From Pelargonium nanum (taxonomy: Eukaryota; Streptophyta; Magnoliopsida; Geraniales; Geraniaceae), in NCBI GenBank assembly GCA_036897485.1, contig JAYMTF010001612.1, positions 1 through 22,256 of the forward strand: a DNA stretch of 22,256 bases, written 5' to 3'. The notes below the pieces were generated by a model, which saw only the letters and a program-made list of their open reading frames with translations, ran no database searches and had not been told where the DNA came from. Positions within the stretch are counted from its first letter, which is position 1. Every line of letters starts with the position of its first letter. The position numbers were made by a program, and so were the translations under genes. Below, in pieces: positions 1 to 9,790 of this stretch.

Positions 1-18
1 TATATATATATATATAAT
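1..18. repeat. (TA)n microsatellite at the window edge
   Basis: The first bases are an uninterrupted run of TA dinucleotides that passes into AT-rich spacer. It is a simple repeat cut by the window start, so its full length is unknown. Confidence 0.9.
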
Positions 19-403
19 TATATTTTGTACCAATATTTTTACATACTAAATGCTTTGATAATTTACGTATACACTTTTTAATATTTCCATGAGTATGATA
101 TACAATTTTTCATATCATCGACCAAGTCCTCGTCTCATAGAGGATTAATCTGATTAATCTCATGTTGCGATGACAACAACACAATTAGGGATTGGACTTG
201 TTACCACAACTAGTCTCCGTTCTCTTGATCACTCATCTTCTTATATATCTTAATTATAACAAAAATTAATTTAAAATAATTTTATCATTAATATAGAACT
301 AAATTGTAACAAATCAAAGTACAAGTACATCGTACTATTTTGAAACATTCTCCTTTTGTACTTTATTACTTTAGAACTAAATTAGAACATATCAAAGTAC
401 AAT

Positions 404-416
404 AACTAATTATGAA
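404..416. repeat. LINE target-site duplication, left copy
   Basis: The 13 bases AACTAATTATGAA are repeated exactly at 1204-1216. The pair brackets the LINE fragment, as expected from target-primed reverse transcription. Confidence 0.9.
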
Positions 417-1203
417 GGATGGGAATCAGATTCCCTTACTGCTCTCGGTCAGATGCTGGTGGACTGCATTTTGGTTGATTCACGCCCGGATAAATTAATC
501 TGGACCCACGCTAAGTCGGGAATTTTTTCGACAAAACGTGCGTACGACGTTCTTTATTCTCAATCTTCGCATGTCCGGTTCGCTTGCCATAAATTGATTT
601 GGAGACCATTGGTACCGCCTAATTAAATTACAGTGATTCGCATGGCTTGCAGCCTTGGAGAGCATTCCTTGCTATGTTTTCCTCGTGTCGCGCGGTGTCC
701 TCCCCCAATCAACGAGCTGCTCCTGCCGTCTCTGTGATAGCATGCCGGAAACAGCCTCCCATCTGCTTCTTTTCTGTCCATGGTCTATGCAGGTATGGGA
801 TAAGGTTATTAGTTGGTGGAAAGTGCAGTTTCCTTTTCCTCCAACTTGTTTTGGTTTGCTTGCTAGTTGGAGCTCCTCTCTTGTGGCTCCTAAGCTGTGC
901 AAAAATGTTTGGGATGCCCTTTGTTTGATTGTGTTTTGGCATATTTGGCTGGCCCGGAACTATCTGTTTTTTCGTCGTATTTACCCGAGCGTGTCAGACA
1001 CTTTCGCAAGGATAAAAGGCATGTGCTTGGCTCTCGCAACGAGCTCGCTTCCGGCATCTTCTCCGCCACTTTTAATTTCGTTATGGCATTCAAATCCTGT
1101 TCTCTGTTTGGATAGTTTGTAATTTTGTTGCTCGGGTTCATTTGTACTTTTATTTTGACCTCTTTGGTCTCTTAATAAAAAGTACCGATTGCTTATAAAG
1201 AAA
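417..1203 (+). mobile_element. 5'-truncated, decayed LINE (L1-type) retrotransposon, C-terminal reverse transcriptase region
   Basis: This is the 3' end of a plant non-LTR retrotransposon. One reading frame (420-626) contains LIWTHAKSGIFSTKRAYDVL and LIWRPLVPP, typical of the stretch after the reverse transcriptase in plant LINEs. A stop codon and frame change follow. The frame from 637 to the stop at 1120-1122 then carries a zf-RVT zinc-binding pattern: CRLC at 724-735 and H-x4-C at 760-777, followed by W- and hydrophobic-rich sequence. The 3' tail is an AATAAA-containing A-rich end (about 1170-1203). Exact 13-bp duplications flank both sides. The upstream endonuclease and most of the reverse transcriptase are missing, and the remaining frame is broken, so the copy cannot move by itself. 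Confidence 0.92.
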
Positions 1204-1216
1204 AACTAATTATGAA
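1204..1216. repeat. LINE target-site duplication, right copy
   Basis: AACTAATTATGAA follows directly on the A-rich LINE tail and matches 404-416 exactly. Confidence 0.9.
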
Positions 1217-3620
1217 TAAAATAGATAATACAAGGACTATTTTGAAATATTATCCTAAATAAAACTTAACTAATTAATCTAGGAAAATGTTCCAAATGAG
1301 CATCTTTGGTATTCGAATTGTTCCAATTTACTACATGCCTTAGTGCCTTATGAGTCCTCTTATTATATGAAAAGTTCCAAGCTTTTCTTTTTAAACGAGA
1401 GTTTAGGTTTAACAATGCTTGCATTTCTAGAGCCAACCCTTTTAGGTGTGAGTGAGTCCGAACAGATCATCACTTGCACGGCCCGATAAGCATACACATA
1501 CATTTTTTGGCCCGACCCGTTATCCCGTTTGCCAAAACTAATTGACGCGACACAACTATAGCTGACAATTTGAACTACTGGAACTCAAAATTTGGCCAGA
1601 TGTTGCAAGTTCGGATGACATGAAATAATTTGATGAATTTTTCATGCCGGGTTTATCAGACGCAGATACAAATACTGGAGGGTCGGGCAGATTTTGCTTC
1701 TGGGCATTAGTAATTTATAGGATGCATAAAAAGTTTTCTTGGGCATGATACTAAATTGATTGCGCTAATGCTTGACCTTCGAGGTCAATTTGCATAGCGA
1801 AAATGACTGGTCGACGACATGTGAAAGAAACTAGAATATATAATGTATGAACCACAAGAATAAGCAAATGATAATATTGTTACTTACAAGAGCAATTTAA
1901 AGCAAGTTGATGTTGTTGATGGAGACATGAATGATGGGAGAGAAGAACAAGAAACAGAAGATAAGATAGTATCTAGTGTTTTCAAGAGTCTAAGGTTCAA
2001 CAACATGGGAGTTAAATTAAACGGCAACAACAAGATATAAGATAATTATTCCCTAACTGCAAACATATTAATTATTCTATGATTCTCTATAAAACAGACT
2101 ATTGGTGTTGTGTTGCGAAGCAAAATTAGCGTGTTTGGACTCGTACATGTAATTGTGTCATGTTCATGTTAGACCTCCAAAACAAGCATCCAAAATTGAA
2201 TAGTCGTGTTGTGACATAAACATCACACACAACACGCCTAACACACACACTTACGGGTATATTTGTAAATTAATCTTGATAACACGCCAAACGTGTTAGA
2301 TAAAAGTATTCTACTGTGAAAAATGTGTTGGATCATGTTCGTGTCAATCGTGTCATGTTCATGTTGGGTCATGCAACACTCGGTCAACCTTCAGCACGAC
2401 ACGAACACGAACGAATTATCAGCTCTAATTCTCGATCCATCATGAAGAAGAAAAAAAAGCATGTCAATGACTACAAGATGATGATCAAGTGGACCTGGAA
2501 ATGCTAATACCACGTGTTATCGACACGTTCAAAGGAATTTAACGAAGATAAATGGATGGCAAGATTGCCAGGTTTTGTTCTGTATCTGTCGGTTCATTGA
2601 AGAAGAAGACATGCTATCACAATTCACAAGGAACTTCAAGCTCAACTATTCCTAGGACTCCAACACTACTTTATAAGTCAAAACTGATGGCATAAAATTC
2701 ATTGTTCTTCATGCATCAGACCAATCGGAAACCGAAACATGGACAGCAAATAGGAGCAGCATCAACCAACTTTAGCCCATCAGGATGCTCTTATCAAGTA
2801 AAAAAGGCATTGACTAATGGTATTTTTTCAGATAAATTGGAATATTGTTACTATCATTAAGTGGGAATAGGGTTTCAATCCCTTAAACACAAATGTATCG
2901 CTAAATGATTTTGTTCTAAAAATGTCAAAACCCATTTTCAACCACAGGATTGAGAGGATCAGAGAAAACTAAAAGAAGACACAAAATGACATTTATCTCG
3001 TGTCTTCGCGGCCCTTTGGAAATCTCAAGGATCAAGTTTGAGAGCAATGGGAAGAGAACACGAGACCAAGCTTTAATTTTCTATAGAATCAACGGTCTTT
3101 GACGCACAACTATGCGGAAACGTAAATAGACCAAACGATAAGAACGGGATTTATGGGACGAAACTATATTTCTTTCTTCTCTTTTTCAATATTTTCAAAA
3201 ATATCATTTTTGAATTCCTAAATAAATAACTAATGGGAAATATTTATACTAGCAAAACTCTAATTCTAACAGAAAATAATGGTTACCAAATCATAAAACT
3301 AGGGAAATGCTAATACTGGCCATGACAACGTAATGGCAAAGTGATGAGTATTTGATTGCGTGCCCGTTTCGGATGAACTAGTCAAATTTCGGTCCATTCC
3401 AAAATATAAATTTTTAGCCCTATCAGTGGTTTTTTTTTAAAGTATGAATGAAATTCTAACTTAATCTCTATAGATTAGTCTTCAATGAACATGAGAGGCA
3501 TAGTATGAGCCAAGTAAAATCCTAGAATATATTCCGAGACATGAACCTAGATGTGATTGGATCGTACCGATTGATGAAGACTAGTCATGAGGCAAATAAG
3601 AATCAAAGGGAAGCAACTCA
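1217..3620. other. Gene-free spacer with repeat-derived sequence
   Basis: I see no supportable gene. About 2100-2430 is rich in CGTGTCATGTTCATGT and CACGACACGAACACGA motifs and ends in GAATTATCAGCTCTAA, resembling the ends of a repeat family common in plants. An inverted, diverged form of that end (AGCTGACAATTTG) lies at about 1562. The two may bound one decayed element, but no convincing target-site duplication is visible. The rest is AT-rich and unrecognised. Confidence 0.5.
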
Positions 3621-3624
3621 TTGG

Positions 3625-3633
3625 CTATAAATA
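3625..3633 (+). promoter_or_regulatory. TATA box for the MIR169 transcript
   Basis: CTATAAATA matches the plant TATA consensus and lies about 65 bp before the base of the miR169 hairpin. Transcription would be expected to start near 3655-3665, just before the hairpin, which is a normal plant MIR arrangement. The start site is inferred. Confidence 0.7.
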
Positions 3634-3692
3634 AAGGCTTAATAACAGTGCAATTAACATGAAGATAAAATAAGAGTGAGAGAGAGGAAGAG

Positions 3693-3875
3693 AGGTCCTA
3701 CATGAAGATGAAGGGTCTTGTTTTGTAGCCAAGGATGACTTGCCTGCGACCTCGAACTTGGGATGTGTCTAAAAGCCACAAATGATCCGGGACTCGGGTT
3801 TTTTAGACTCATAGTGTGGTATACAGGCAGTCTCCTGGGCTAACGAGACAGATCCTTTTCTTTCATGCTGGACCT
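3693..3875 (+). ncRNA. MIR169: microRNA precursor, miR169 family
   Basis: The hairpin gives miR169, which guides cleavage of mRNAs for NF-YA (CBF-B/HAP2) transcription factor subunits and acts in drought, nutrient and developmental responses. The mature 5p sequence is 3726-3746, starting TAGCCAAGGATGACTTGCC. It matches the form known from Arabidopsis miR169h-n. The opposite arm at 3826-3844, GGCAGTCTCCTGGGCTAAC, pairs with it apart from bulges at mature bases 11 and 15 and one A-G mismatch, and resembles known miR169 star strands. The stem continues below the duplex: AGGTCC (3693-3698) pairs with GGACCT (3870-3875), and CATGAA (3701-3706) with TTCATG (3862-3867). The terminal part has its own stem, GTCTAAAA with TTTTAGAC. 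A roughly 78-nt span separates the two arms. I see no second miR169 hairpin nearby. Pairing was done by eye. Confidence 0.94.
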
Positions 3876-4620
3876 TTTCTTCTTTCCTCGGTGCCTGCAT
3901 GTGTCAACCTGAAAGAGCACAACAATGGAAGGTACATTTCAACAATGTAAGTTTCTGTTCATGGCTATTTATAGATAATGAACCGGCTCAATTCCTAAAC
4001 TTCTCAAATCTCAAATGTTTATGGTTTTGTATATGTTTTTACGCATATAAACTATAACAGTTAAGCAGGGAGATTTCTTAAAGCTAATCTGTAAGAGGGT
4101 CAGATGCCTCATTATCGACCTCAACTACGTATAATTTTAATCGTATCATAGGTATCCTCTATGAACCTCAAGGAGCAAGCTAGTTCAGTGGCCAACAAAA
4201 ACACCATCACACTACTGTACTTGCTACAAGATATTATCGGTTTTCTGAATTGCAAACAACATTCTCTATATACCACTTCCGGTAATTCTGTTTTTCATCG
4301 GTGGAGTGGGTTTAGAATCTTCTTCTATATTATCCCAAACAGGTAACCCTACTCACTCATTTGATTTTGCAAATAGTCCATAAGGCTAATTCCAAGGAAA
4401 TAAACTGAGAATCAATATCTGAAATTTTAGATAATTTAAATCAAATTAAAAGTGCCACTGAATCAGATAGGTGACTATTTGCTATTGTATAGCTTCAGTT
4501 AGTCTATGAATATATACCCTGAATGTACAAAATTCCAAGACAAAAAATGGTACTCTTAAGAAGTTTAAATTGTATAAAAGGCTATATGTATGTATATATG
4601 TATGTATGTCATCAGGAGAA
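3876..4620. other. Spacer between convergent MIR169 and GILP-type gene
   Basis: This stretch probably holds the 3' part of the primary miR169 transcript and the region beyond the 3' end of the LITAF gene. A TATG/TATA microsatellite lies at about 4584-4608. I see no coding sequence that can be supported. Confidence 0.5.
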
Positions 4621-4626
4621 TTTATT
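4621..4626 (-). terminator. Likely polyadenylation signal of the LITAF-domain gene
   Basis: On the - strand this reads AATAAA, about 150 nt after the stop codon at 4776-4778. It is a plausible near-upstream element for the mRNA end, but is called from position and motif only. Confidence 0.45.
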
Positions 4627-4775
4627 TCTTTACAGCTATTTATGAAAATGTGTTGCAGTTCCAGCTCCATTTATAGAAATAATAGCTAAGAAGGTTCTCA
4701 GTAATCAGACAAGAAAGTGCGTGCAAACAACAAAACGGAGCAAGAATGTGAGCTGTGAGTCGTCGACTTATCAAA

Positions 4776-6735
4776 TCATGCAGGCAATGCAAAGCTCGGC
4801 TCTGTCCAGTGTGGAGGATCCATCACCGCACAAGCATCTGTTTTCTCAAAATTGGCAACCTACAGCAAAATCAGTGCACATAACAGAAAATGTTAAATTT
4901 ACTACAAAATAAATGTATGCTACATGAAAGCGGCCAATTAAAAGAAGAAGAAGAAGTATATACATATATATTACCTTTTGCTTGCAACTGGGGCAATGGT
5001 GATATTTATGCCACAGACAGTCCATTGAAGGAAGAAGAAAACAAAATCCAAGCATCATTGGCATCATGCAACCAACAATGGCTGCCAAACTTGGTTTTGA
5101 TCTGGATTGAACATATATTATCATGATTAAAACGCAGAATAACAAAATTGTAACAAAATAGCATACCTACTGCGACAAATTGATTCTAAAGTGCAAAGAA
5201 AGAAGCATATAGTGGACTTCAGTTTAAGTACAAAAACTGTTGGTTGTCACTTGTCAATCAATTGCCTTTTGAGCTCAAACTAACCTTCCATAGGATGCTG
5301 GAAGAAAAACTCAACCAGTAACCAGATGCAGAGGTAATTTGAAGCATTTTATAGTAGTTTTAGAACATGAATCCTATAGCTCCTTTCGTCACAGATTAAG
5401 TCTCTCATTCCTATGTTCTAAGCTGTCAGCAAACCTTTTCTACAACAAAAGAAGCACTATGATTACATCAACTATGGCAAATTTCCAAACATTTCCGTTA
5501 CTTCATGGGGCCTTGGCCATATAATATTTCTTATGAACAATAACTATAATGCACTACAACAGCACCCTTCTTGCTTCTATACTGTATGAATCAGCTTGCT
5601 ACAATAATTCCACATCAAAATTATACTCACATACTCAATTTGTAGCCAGTAGTTGGACAAAAAACTAGAAAACTCATAACCACCTGAAACACATCAAAGT
5701 GTTAGTAAAGATTCTAAGTGTGCCTTTCTTTAGCCTACCAACAGATTTTTGAATCTAGCCAAATTTCAGAACTAAAGAGAGTGATTAACACTAGATTCCA
5801 CAACTAACAACATTGTGCATACAAAAAGTCAATTAAGATACACAAGTCACAACTTACTGAAACCAAACAGATTGTTGAATCCAGCTAAATTTCAGGGTTA
5901 CAGAGACTGATCAAAACTCCAGTTCCACAAATAACCAAAACATTTAGCAAACAAACATCAATTAAGATTCACAACTAGACATATCGCAACAAACTGAAAC
6001 ACAATAAAACATATTTGTAATATTCTATGCGCACTTTACACTAAAGCTTCACCAACCAAACAGATCATTGAATCTAGCTAAAGTTCAGTACTACAGAAAG
6101 TGATCAAAACTCCAATTCCACAAATAACCAAAACATTTAGCATACAAAACATCAATTAAAATTCACAACTAGAAATTTCACAACAAACTGAAACACAATC
6201 AGAAATGTTGATAAGATTCTAAGAGCGCCTTGCTACAGAAAGTTTCACCAACCAAACAGATCATTACAAAAAATATAGCCTACAAAACATGGATTAAGAT
6301 TCACAACAAGCTAAAACAGAATCTGAAATGTCTGTAAGATTCTAAGCGGGCCTTACTCTAAAGCTTCTCCAACCAAACATATAATCAAATCTAGCTAAAT
6401 TTCAGTACAACAGAAAGTGATCAGAACTCCAATTCCACAAATAACCAAAAAAATAGCAAACAAAACATCGATCAATCACTAATTCACCAATTTCAAACCC
6501 TAGGGACCAGAAAAAAGAAGAGATAGCGAGGGACAAATTACTTGACGACGGTGAGACCGGTGTCGCCGCAGAAAGCGCAGTTGAAGGGAGCAGGAGTGTC
6601 TCTGTAGATCGTCTGCTGAATCGGAATCCCCTTGGGGTCGGAGAAGACGGCGTTTGGCGGGATCATTCCACTCTGGTACGGATTCTCGGTGACGAAGTAC
6701 GGAACTCCGAGGACTGGCTCGTTATGCTTCGTCAT
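4776..6735 (-). CDS. GILP: LITAF-domain membrane protein, GILP type (GSH-induced LITAF domain protein), 3 exons
   Basis: Exons on the - strand are 6735-6542, 5101-4975 and 4859-4776 (194, 127 and 84 nt), giving 134 residues. All splice sites are GT-AG: intron 1 is phase 2 and 1440 bp, intron 2 is phase 0 and 115 bp. Residues 1-50 are polar and proline-rich, with the PKGIPIQQTIYRDTPAPFNC block typical of plant GILP. The LITAF zinc pattern is a CxxC at C53/C56 and a second HHCPSC knuckle at C101/C104, flanking a hydrophobic segment (about 69-91) thought to sit in the membrane face without crossing it. The C-terminus ends MDPPHWTEPSFALPA. In Arabidopsis the family member sits at the plasma membrane, binds LSD1 and restrains cell death; the same role here is inferred. 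The length and all motifs look intact. The start is the first Met in exon 1. The neighbouring MIR169 gene points towards it. Confidence 0.95.
5700..6466. repeat. Decayed tandem array inside intron 1 of the LITAF gene
   Basis: A unit carrying the blocks ACCAAACAGAT, GAATCTAGCTAAATTTCAG, CTCCAATTCCACAAATAACC and GATTCTAAG recurs along the intron. The GAATCTAGC-type block starts at about 5751, 5877, 6070 and 6386. Another copy near 6246 has lost this block. Spacing is roughly 125-195 bp because units carry different deletions. The copies are diverged, so the array is old. Confidence 0.78.
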
Positions 6736-7036
6736 CTTCTCAGCTCAGTGACGGCGTCGGCGGTGGCTAAGGCGGTGGTTGCGATGATCGGAGATCGGCG
6801 AGCGAGCGATTCGAGTCTTGGAAATGAAGCAAAGAGGCTTCTGGTGATTTTGTAGTTAATTTGAGTTATATTACGATTCTAGGAATTTCCGGGATATGTA
6901 ATATTGTGAATTTTAATTAGCATTTAATTCTTGACTTTTATGCATAGGTTTGGTCCAATGTAGTGAAGTTTCTCGGATATTGTTGTTTTCTTTGTATTTT
7001 AGGAAAATGATTTATTTTCATGTAAGAATTATATAA

Positions 7037-7042
7037 CACGTG
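7037..7042. promoter_or_regulatory. G-box (CACGTG) upstream of the LITAF gene
   Basis: A palindromic ACACGTGT lies about 300 bp upstream of the LITAF start codon. G-boxes bind bZIP and bHLH factors and often mark stress- or light-responsive plant promoters. Its use here is inferred from position only. Confidence 0.35.
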
Positions 7043-7434
7043 TTTTGGATCGGATTTTGGTTTTGGTCAAGAAAAAAGAGTTAAACCCGACTCGATAGAT
7101 GTGGTTTGCTGGATTTTCTGACTCAATTCAAAAAAATTACGACAAATTTAACTCAAAATTTGATCGGTTTCATTTTGTACGATCTAGAACAGTTGAAGAA
7201 GCGAATTAGATTTTAGACACACGCAGATTTTGATTCAAATTATCAGATTTGTTTCTCGGTTTGGTTGAGGTTACTTTGAGTATGATATAGCTTAAAAGTA
7301 TCTCTCATGTTGATCGTGGGTATGCTTTGAATATTAGGATGGAGAAAATAATAATAATTTAAAACATACTATTATTTTTTGTTTATTTCATTGTTGTCTA
7401 AATATGTGAAATACAAAAATTACCTTTAATTCAG

Positions 7435-7601
7435 TGGGCCTGGGCTTATTACATTAGTGGGCTTTACACACACATTAGTATTATGTTTGATACCTTAGGA
7501 CAAGGCCCATATAAAATTGGATCTATTAATGGGCCTTATTGAAAATTAAGTTGATATTACATGAACAAATTGGACTATTTAAACTGCATTTTTATTGGGC
7601 C
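7435..7601. promoter_or_regulatory. Cluster of site II (TGGGCY) motifs
   Basis: Six TGGGCC/TGGGCT motifs occur within about 170 bp: 7435, 7441, 7458, 7504 (reverse), 7530 and 7596. Such TCP-binding elements usually cluster close to the start of growth-related genes. Here the nearest start codon is about 700 bp away on the - strand, so function is uncertain. Confidence 0.3.
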
Positions 7602-9790
7602 CTCTTAACTTTCACTTGTTGAAATTTATATTTAATTTAAGTATTAAAAAAAATATATTCTCAACCTTCCTGTTAGAGCTGACAATTTAAACAGAACTTT
7701 GAAAAAATTTAAAATCCAATCCGACAACAACACATCAACAAATTAGAAAGGGGTCCACTTTTTAAGCATTTGTACACTCAAAAGCGACAATTTTTAAGTC
7801 GCAAGTTAATTAAATGATTGATGGAAAACGATCAATATACAATTAAGTTATTTTATTTGTAGTGTAGCATGTGTGCATCATGATTAATTCTAAGATTGAT
7901 GCAAATCTTGCACTAATTACAATTGATTAACCCATGTTCAAGTCTTGGGAGAAGCAAGACAACACATGACCAACAAGATCAAGAAAATGGTGTGAATGTG
8001 TGCTTGCTTTGCTTGCAGATGCCAATGACAGAGCAAGAGACATTCTATAATTCTTCATAATATATCATTATATGATATGTCCACAAATTTATTCTTAAAG
8101 CAACAAAATATCCAACTAAATCGAAAAAGATCCCGTGTATTTTTAAATTACATAGAGTAAGAGTGTGAGACTTGCGTACGTTTGGTCTGCAAAAAGAAAA
8201 ATTACACACATATAACAATAGATTACGTCACTCTCGGAATTAAACGTCCCCTTGCCATCTCTTGTAGGTCAGTACAAACTACTCCAATCACCAGTTGATT
8301 ATGAACGATCAGACGCTCGTCGCTTAGACACCTCTAATTAGGTAGATTGACCGAAAGCTCATTCTCCTTCACATGAACAATGTTTGAAAAAAAAAACACA
8401 TTAGTCCCTATAAAATCTCTTCAACTTAAAGTCGATTGAGAATCCACTTTATTCATGATCCAACATAAAAAAAAACCGTCGTTTTATTTTGATACATCTT
8501 GTGCTCGAGAGCTTGAAGGTCAACTATAGTAATGCTACATTACCGACCCAAGTTTTCATAAATTTCAAAAACTCATATTCTCGAGTACTTTCGAATAACT
8601 CGATGCTTGACTAAGAGAGTCTCGAACCGAGCCATATTATTTTTACAAGGAAATATTTACAAGTTTTCTAGTTTGTGTTGTCACCTAACTTAGCTTATTT
8701 TTGTGTATGATGATTAATTCATCTTTGATGAAATTTGTTTCTATTTTTATCAATGAAATTAATGTGACCGATTGATGGTGATGGTCTAATGTTCACATTT
8801 GATTTTGTTCAGACAATTCTAACGGCAAAAAATCAATTTATTTCTTTATTTGTTTCCAACATTTCGTCTCACCAATTACAAATCATGGCCTAATTAATAT
8901 ACGAAGAATAGTATATGATTCCAATTCATATCATCTAGCATGTTTAATCAATTGCATGGTCATAAATATTCAAAATTTAATAAATGAATTCACACGAAGA
9001 TAAGTTTTAGATGCGTCGCATCAGTAGTACAACTAATAATTTATGCGTGTTTCTTAGGTTATGAAGCGTCACAAATAGTTTTTGTCGTCGTTTAACGGTG
9101 GTTTTAGATTCTGTACCGTTCTTTTTTTTAGTTTTGAGGCTTCTATGAAAGAACAAGTGTTGTTGAGTAAACTTCAGTGATCGACATTTGTAATAAAAGT
9201 ACAATAACATGCATGCTATATAAACAAAAATAATCCTTATAAAAAGACGTAACATTGTTTCCAGCGTACTTGTCTCCTCGTAGATATCTTTGTCGGTAAG
9301 CTAATATTGGTTACTCGTTACATAACAACGACATTAGCGAGTTTAAGCGACAAAAGCTCCGAACGTAAGATTAACAAGGTTAGAAAGAAAGAAAAAAGAG
9401 TTTATGGGTAAAAATGAAAGTTTTCAAAATAAATGTTGGCGAATTTATAATTTCACCTAAAAAGAATGAAAAATTGTATTAAAGGAAGTTCCCGGCACAT
9501 TCTTTTGGGTAACCGCATTTTACCAGATCATCCCAACGCGCCTCCACAGCGCGTCTCTTACACGCCACAAACCAGTCAAACACAAGACAGCTCCACTCCA
9601 CAACCACTCGCACTTCGTGGCGCGTGCGTCAACCCTCCTTTCCCATTATATCAACCTCTGTTTCTCTCCGCAGAATCCTCTGTTTTTTTCTGGGCATTTT
9701 TGTTGCAATCAAAATCAAACAACAGAAAATTCCAGGTCTAGAGAGAGAAAGAGACGAATTTAGAGAGAGAAAGTAGCGACAGGTCTGAGC

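Larger units (their letters stand above)
294..1255. repeat. Old imperfect tandem duplication, split by the LINE
   Basis: A segment starting TAGAACTAAATT at 294 recurs at 372, and both copies continue into ATCAAAGTACAA. The first copy continues to ACTATTTTGAAACATTCTCC at 333-352. The matching end of the second copy (ACTATTTTGAAATATTATCC) lies at 1236-1255, on the far side of the LINE. The duplication is therefore older than the LINE insertion. The copies are diverged and the second is about 25 bp longer once the LINE is removed. Confidence 0.65.
6840..9460. other. Long spacer between divergent LITAF and CFL1-like genes
   Basis: This holds the upstream regions of two divergently placed genes. 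Apart from the G-box and the site II cluster I see no gene, RNA or intact mobile element. An AGCTGACAATTT motif at about 7677 recurs elsewhere in the window in repeat contexts. The sequence is AT-rich, with scattered short homopolymers. Confidence 0.5.

Noticed and set aside
2316-2507. Frame of 63 codons
   Set aside because: It is made of CATGTTCGTGTC-type repeat sequence and a Lys run, not a real gene.
4161-4346. Frame of 61 codons downstream of MIR169
   Set aside because: No family resemblance. It is probably noncoding primary transcript or spacer.
9466-9741. Reading frame of 91 codons before the CFL1-like gene
   Set aside because: It overlaps the promoter and leader of the CFL1-like gene and shows no recognisable protein features.
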